Source of the DNA: Clostridia bacterium
GTDB taxonomy: Bacteria > Bacillota > Clostridia > Oscillospirales > CAG-272
Assembly (NCBI GenBank): GCA_017453325.1
Contig: JAFTKK010000062.1
Span: forward strand, 1 to 44,572
Direction: 5' to 3'
Length of the DNA stretch: 44,572 bases
The notes beneath the pieces were generated by a model, which was not told where the DNA came from, searched no databases, and saw nothing but the letters and a program-made list of their open reading frames with translations. The position numbers were made by a program, and so were the translations under genes. How positions within the stretch are numbered: position 1 is the first letter of the stretch; each line of letters starts with the position of its first letter. This document shows positions 41,566 through 44,572 of this stretch, piece after piece.

Positions 41566-43107
41566 ATGGATCGTGTAAAAATATTTGACACTACCCTGCG
41601 CGACGGCGAGCAATCTCCCGGCTGCAGCATGAACCTTGCCGAAAAGATCGAGGTAGCAAAGCAGCTTGAGCTGATGAAGGTTGACGTGATCGAAGCGGGC
41701 TTTGCCATCTCCTCCCCCGGTGACTTTGAGTCGGTACAGTCGATTGCCAAGGCAGTGAAAAACTGCAGCGTGGCCTCGCTTGCCCGTTCCACCGTCAAGG
41801 ATATTGACGCCGCTTGGGAGGCCGTGAAGGTGGCGGCTGACCCGCGTATTCACCTGTTTATTGCCACCTCGCCCCTGCACATGGAATACAAGCTGCGCAT
41901 GACGCCCGAGCAGGTTCTCGAAAAGACCGCCGCCATGGTATCCTATGCGCGCAAATACTGCTCGAACATCGAGTTTTCCGCCGAGGATGCCACGCGCTCC
42001 GATTGGGAGTTCTTGGCCAAGGTCGTCAACACGGCCATTGACAACGGCGCGACTGTGATCAACCTGCCCGACACCGTCGGCTACACCACGCCGAATGAGA
42101 TGCGCGCGCTGATCGAATATATGGTAAAGAACACCAATTATGCGGGGCGTGCCGAGTTCTCTGTGCATTGCCACAATGACCTCGGTATGGCAGTTGCCAA
42201 TTCCTTGGCAGGTGTGCTCGGTGGTGCACGCCAGATCGAGTGTACCGTCAACGGTCTTGGCGAGCGCGCGGGCAACACCGCGCTTGAAGAGGTCGTGATG
42301 GCGCTGCATACCCGCCCCGATCTTTACGGTGTCAGCACGGGGATTGAGACCACCCGCATCTCCCGCGCCAGCAAGACCGTTTATAATATCATCGGTCAGA
42401 ATGCGCCGCTTAACAAGCCCATCGTCGGCAAAAACGCCTTTTTGCACGAGTCGGGCATTCACCAGCACGGCGTGCTGGCCAACAAGCAGACCTACGAGAT
42501 CCTGACCCCCGAATCTGTGGGCATCAAGGCAAACAATATCGTGCTCGGCAAGCATTCGGGCAAGCACGCGTTTGAAACGCGCCTCTCGGAGCTCGGCTAT
42601 CACCTCTCGGCAGAGGAGCTGCTCTCCTGCTTTGAGGATTTCAAGGTGCTGTGCGACAAGAAAAAGACCATCAACGACGAGGATATCGAGGCCATCGTGC
42701 TGCACAAGACCACGGTGGGCGATATGCCCGAGGATGCAGGCTACAAGCTTGACCGCTTTGTAGTGCACACCAGCAACTTTACCACCTCCACCAGCACCGT
42801 GGTGCTGACGAAGGATGGCGAGAAGTTTGAGGAGGTCAGTCTTGGTGACGGCCCGATCGATGCTTCCTTTAAGGCCATTGATAAGATCATCAACCCCGAG
42901 GAGCACACCTTCAAGACCTACACCATCCACTCGATCTCCGAGGGCAAGGATACCCTCGGTGACGTTACCGTGCGCCTCGCCGCAGGTAATCGCACCTATA
43001 CGGGCAAGGGCCTTTCCACCGATATCATCGAGGCATCGATCCTTGCTTATATCAATGCCATCAATAAAATGCAATATGCCATGGAGCAAATGAAGGGGGC
43101 AGAATAA
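41566..43107 (+). CDS. leuA: 2-isopropylmalate synthase
   Basis: Condenses acetyl-CoA and 2-oxoisovalerate, the committed step to leucine; 513 residues. The catalytic barrel (about 3-270) has [14 protein letters not shown] (metal/Arg site), the metal histidines in [16 protein letters not shown] (about 200-215) and [18 protein letters not shown]. Then come [11 protein letters not shown] and the C-terminal LeuA dimer domain (about 370-505), which normally binds leucine for feedback. GAGAGGAGTTCCAC precedes ATG. A closely related function such as citramalate synthase is unlikely, given the leuCD neighbours. Confidence 0.96.
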   Translation: MDRVKIFDTTLRDGEQSPGCSMNLAEKIEVAKQLELMKVDVIEAGFAISSPGDFESVQSIAKAVKNCSVASLARSTVKDIDAAWEAVKVAADPRIHLFIATSPLHMEYKLRMTPEQVLEKTAAMVSYARKYCSNIEFSAEDATRSDWEFLAKVVNTAIDNGATVINLPDTVGYTTPNEMRALIEYMVKNTNYAGRAEFSVHCHNDLGMAVANSLAGVLGGARQIECTVNGLGERAGNTALEEVVMALHTRPDLYGVSTGIETTRISRASKTVYNIIGQNAPLNKPIVGKNAFLHESGIHQHGVLANKQTYEILTPESVGIKANNIVLGKHSGKHAFETRLSELGYHLSAEELLSCFEDFKVLCDKKKTINDEDIEAIVLHKTTVGDMPEDAGYKLDRFVVHTSNFTTSTSTVVLTKDGEKFEEVSLGDGPIDASFKAIDKIINPEEHTFKTYTIHSISEGKDTLGDVTVRLAAGNRTYTGKGLSTDIIEASILAYINAINKMQYAMEQMKGAE

Positions 43108-43108
43108 C

Positions 43109-44374
43109 ATGGGCATGACAATGACACAAAAAATTCTGGCCGCGCACGCAGGCCTCGCCTCGGTACAGGCGGGCGACCTCATTGAGGCAAAGCTCGATAT
43201 CGTGCTCGGCAACGACGTCACCACCCCCGTGGCGGTTGACGTGTTTGACAAGGCGGGCTTTACCCGCGTATTTGATAAGGACAAGATCGCCATCGTGCTT
43301 GACCACTACACGCCCTGCAAGGATGTCAAATCCGCAGAGCTCTGCGCCACGGCAAGAGGCTTTGCCAAGCGCTTTGACATCACGCACTTTTATGACGTGG
43401 GTGCTGTGGGCATCGAGCACGCGCTCCTGCCCGAAAAGGGCATTGTGGGCCCCGGTGACTGCATCATCGGTGCCGATTCGCACACCTGCACCTATGGCGC
43501 GCTGGGCGCCTTCTCCACGGGTGTCGGCTCGACGGATATGGCCGCAGGCATGGCAACGGGCGAGAACTGGTTTAAGGTGCCCTCCGCCATTAAGGTGGTC
43601 TTGAAGGGCAAGCTGCAGCCCTTTGTCAGCGGTAAGGACGTGATCCTGCATCTCATCGGCCGCATCGGCGTGGACGGTGCGCTTTACAAGTCGCTTGAGT
43701 TTGTGGGAGAGGGTGTGAAGGCCCTTTCGATGGACGACCGCTTCTCGATTGCCAACATGGCTATTGAGGCCGGCGCCAAAAACGGCATTTTCCCCGTGGA
43801 CGAGCAAACCATGGATTACATCAAGGGTCGCTTTACGCGCCCCGTTCGGGTATTTGAGGCCGATGCAGATGCCGTTTACGAGAGCGAGGTCGTCATCGAC
43901 CTTGATACCCTCGCACCTACGGTATCCTTGCCGCACCTGCCCTCCAACACCAAAACCGTGGATGAGGTCAAGGGTCTGCCCATTGATCAGGTCGTGATCG
44001 GCTCCTGCACCAACGGTCGCATCGGTGACCTGCGAGCCGCCGCCGCGATCCTCAAGGGCAAAAAGGTGGCAAAGGGTGTGCGCTGCATCGTCATTCCCGC
44101 CACCGAGGAGGTCTACCTCCAGTCGATCAAGGAGGGGCTGACCGAGATCTTCATTGAGGCCGGCTGTGCCGTCTCCACCCCCACCTGCGGCCCCTGCCTT
44201 GGCGGTCATATGGGCTGCATGGCAGCAGGCGAGCGTGCCGTTGCCACGACCAACCGTAACTTTGTCGGCCGCATGGGTCACGTCAAGAGTGAAGTGATCC
44301 TTGCGAGCCCTGCCGTTGCCGCCGCCTCTGCCGTAAGTGGCGCCGTGGCATCGCCTTATGATATGGAGGTGTAA
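43109..44374 (+). CDS. leuC: 3-isopropylmalate dehydratase large subunit
   Basis: Aconitase-family isomerase of leucine synthesis, 421 residues, the shorter bacterial/archaeal-like LeuC form. Cluster cysteines are Cys300 (GSCTNGR), Cys360 and Cys363 ([11 protein letters not shown]). [33 protein letters not shown] and [10 protein letters not shown] are family signatures. ATG 43109 is two bases after leuA with GGGGG before it. It works with LeuD, whose start is three bases after this stop. Confidence 0.97.
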   Translation: MGMTMTQKILAAHAGLASVQAGDLIEAKLDIVLGNDVTTPVAVDVFDKAGFTRVFDKDKIAIVLDHYTPCKDVKSAELCATARGFAKRFDITHFYDVGAVGIEHALLPEKGIVGPGDCIIGADSHTCTYGALGAFSTGVGSTDMAAGMATGENWFKVPSAIKVVLKGKLQPFVSGKDVILHLIGRIGVDGALYKSLEFVGEGVKALSMDDRFSIANMAIEAGAKNGIFPVDEQTMDYIKGRFTRPVRVFEADADAVYESEVVIDLDTLAPTVSLPHLPSNTKTVDEVKGLPIDQVVIGSCTNGRIGDLRAAAAILKGKKVAKGVRCIVIPATEEVYLQSIKEGLTEIFIEAGCAVSTPTCGPCLGGHMGCMAAGERAVATTNRNFVGRMGHVKSEVILASPAVAAASAVSGAVASPYDMEV

Positions 44375-44376
44375 GC

Positions 44377-44572
44377 ATGTATCAGGGAACAGTATTTAAA
44401 TACGGTGATAATGTTGATACCGACGTGATCATCCCCGCGCGCTACTTGAACGCCCCCTCCGCTGCCGAGCTTGCCAAGCATTGCATGGAGGATATTGATC
44501 TTGATTTCGTGAAGGAGGTCAAGGCGGGCGATATCATGGTGGGCGGCGAGAACTTCGGCTGCGGCTCCTCCC
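44377..44572 (+). CDS. leuD: 3-isopropylmalate dehydratase small subunit (partial, cut by window end)
   Basis: The first 65 codons are present and the reading frame is open to the window edge. [20 protein letters not shown] and GENFGCGSS are the typical N-terminal part and swivel-loop motif of LeuD. GGAGGTGTAAGC precedes ATG. The rest lies beyond the window; leuB would be expected near but is not seen. Confidence 0.96.
   Translation, partial: MYQGTVFKYGDNVDTDVIIPARYLNAPSAAELAKHCMEDIDLDFVKEVKAGDIMVGGENFGCGSS

Overview
The window is chromosomal DNA from a GC-rich member of the class Clostridia, probably a gut lineage of the Oscillospirales/Christensenellales type. The evidence is a Firmicutes-style gene set (sepF, yggT/ylmH, RNase Y, YerC, hisZ with short hisG, a lysine riboswitch), strong AGGAGG ribosome sites, textbook sigma-A promoters with 17-base spacers, and a palindromic dispersed repeat (AACACCTCATC...GGGGAAGG) that I associate with gut Clostridia. 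The exact genus cannot be fixed from the sequence. I see no phage, insertion sequence, CRISPR array, tRNA or rRNA.

Layout. 1-3540 (minus): a MacB-type ABC export operon (adaptor, ATPase, permease). 3615-5681 (minus): dapA-dapB for lysine synthesis behind a lysine riboswitch with its own promoter and terminator. 5723-7200 (plus): queA, followed by a tandem array of degenerate palindromic repeats that includes a displaced copy of the queA 3' end. 7271-8588: a TIM-barrel epimerase-like gene and a small membrane protein. 8609-18913 (plus): a housekeeping block of miaA, an HlyD-like gene, yggS, sepF, yggT, ylmH, ileS, lspA, an rluD-like gene and two HAD phosphatases. 18958-20365 (minus): a DUF1934 protein and a glycerophosphodiesterase, divergent from an sn-glycerol-1-phosphate dehydrogenase and a DEDDh exonuclease (20409-22965). 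23036-25495 (minus): an operon pairing an acyltransferase with a stand-alone class II amidotransferase-like protein. 25590-27599: an HPr-like protein and rny, divergent.

27734-35689 (minus) is a full-length histidine operon in the order yerC-hisZ-G-D-C-B-H-A-F-IE, with no histidinol-phosphatase. A TrpR-like palindrome lies inside its promoter. An inserted palindromic repeat between hisF and hisIE is flanked by a 27-base duplication of the hisF end.

36034-44572 (plus) is a branched-chain amino acid operon, ilvB-N-C-D-leuA-C-D, cut by the window edge in leuD. In front of ilvB is the most striking element: a strong promoter, a 44-codon leader peptide packed with Ile/Val/Leu codons, and three mutually exclusive RNA structures (pause hairpin, antiterminator, terminator). 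This is a ribosome-mediated attenuator of the enterobacterial ilvL kind, in a lineage where a T-box would be expected. The amino-acid operons in this one window therefore appear to use three different controls: riboswitch (lys), repressor (his, inferred) and leader-peptide attenuation (ilv-leu).
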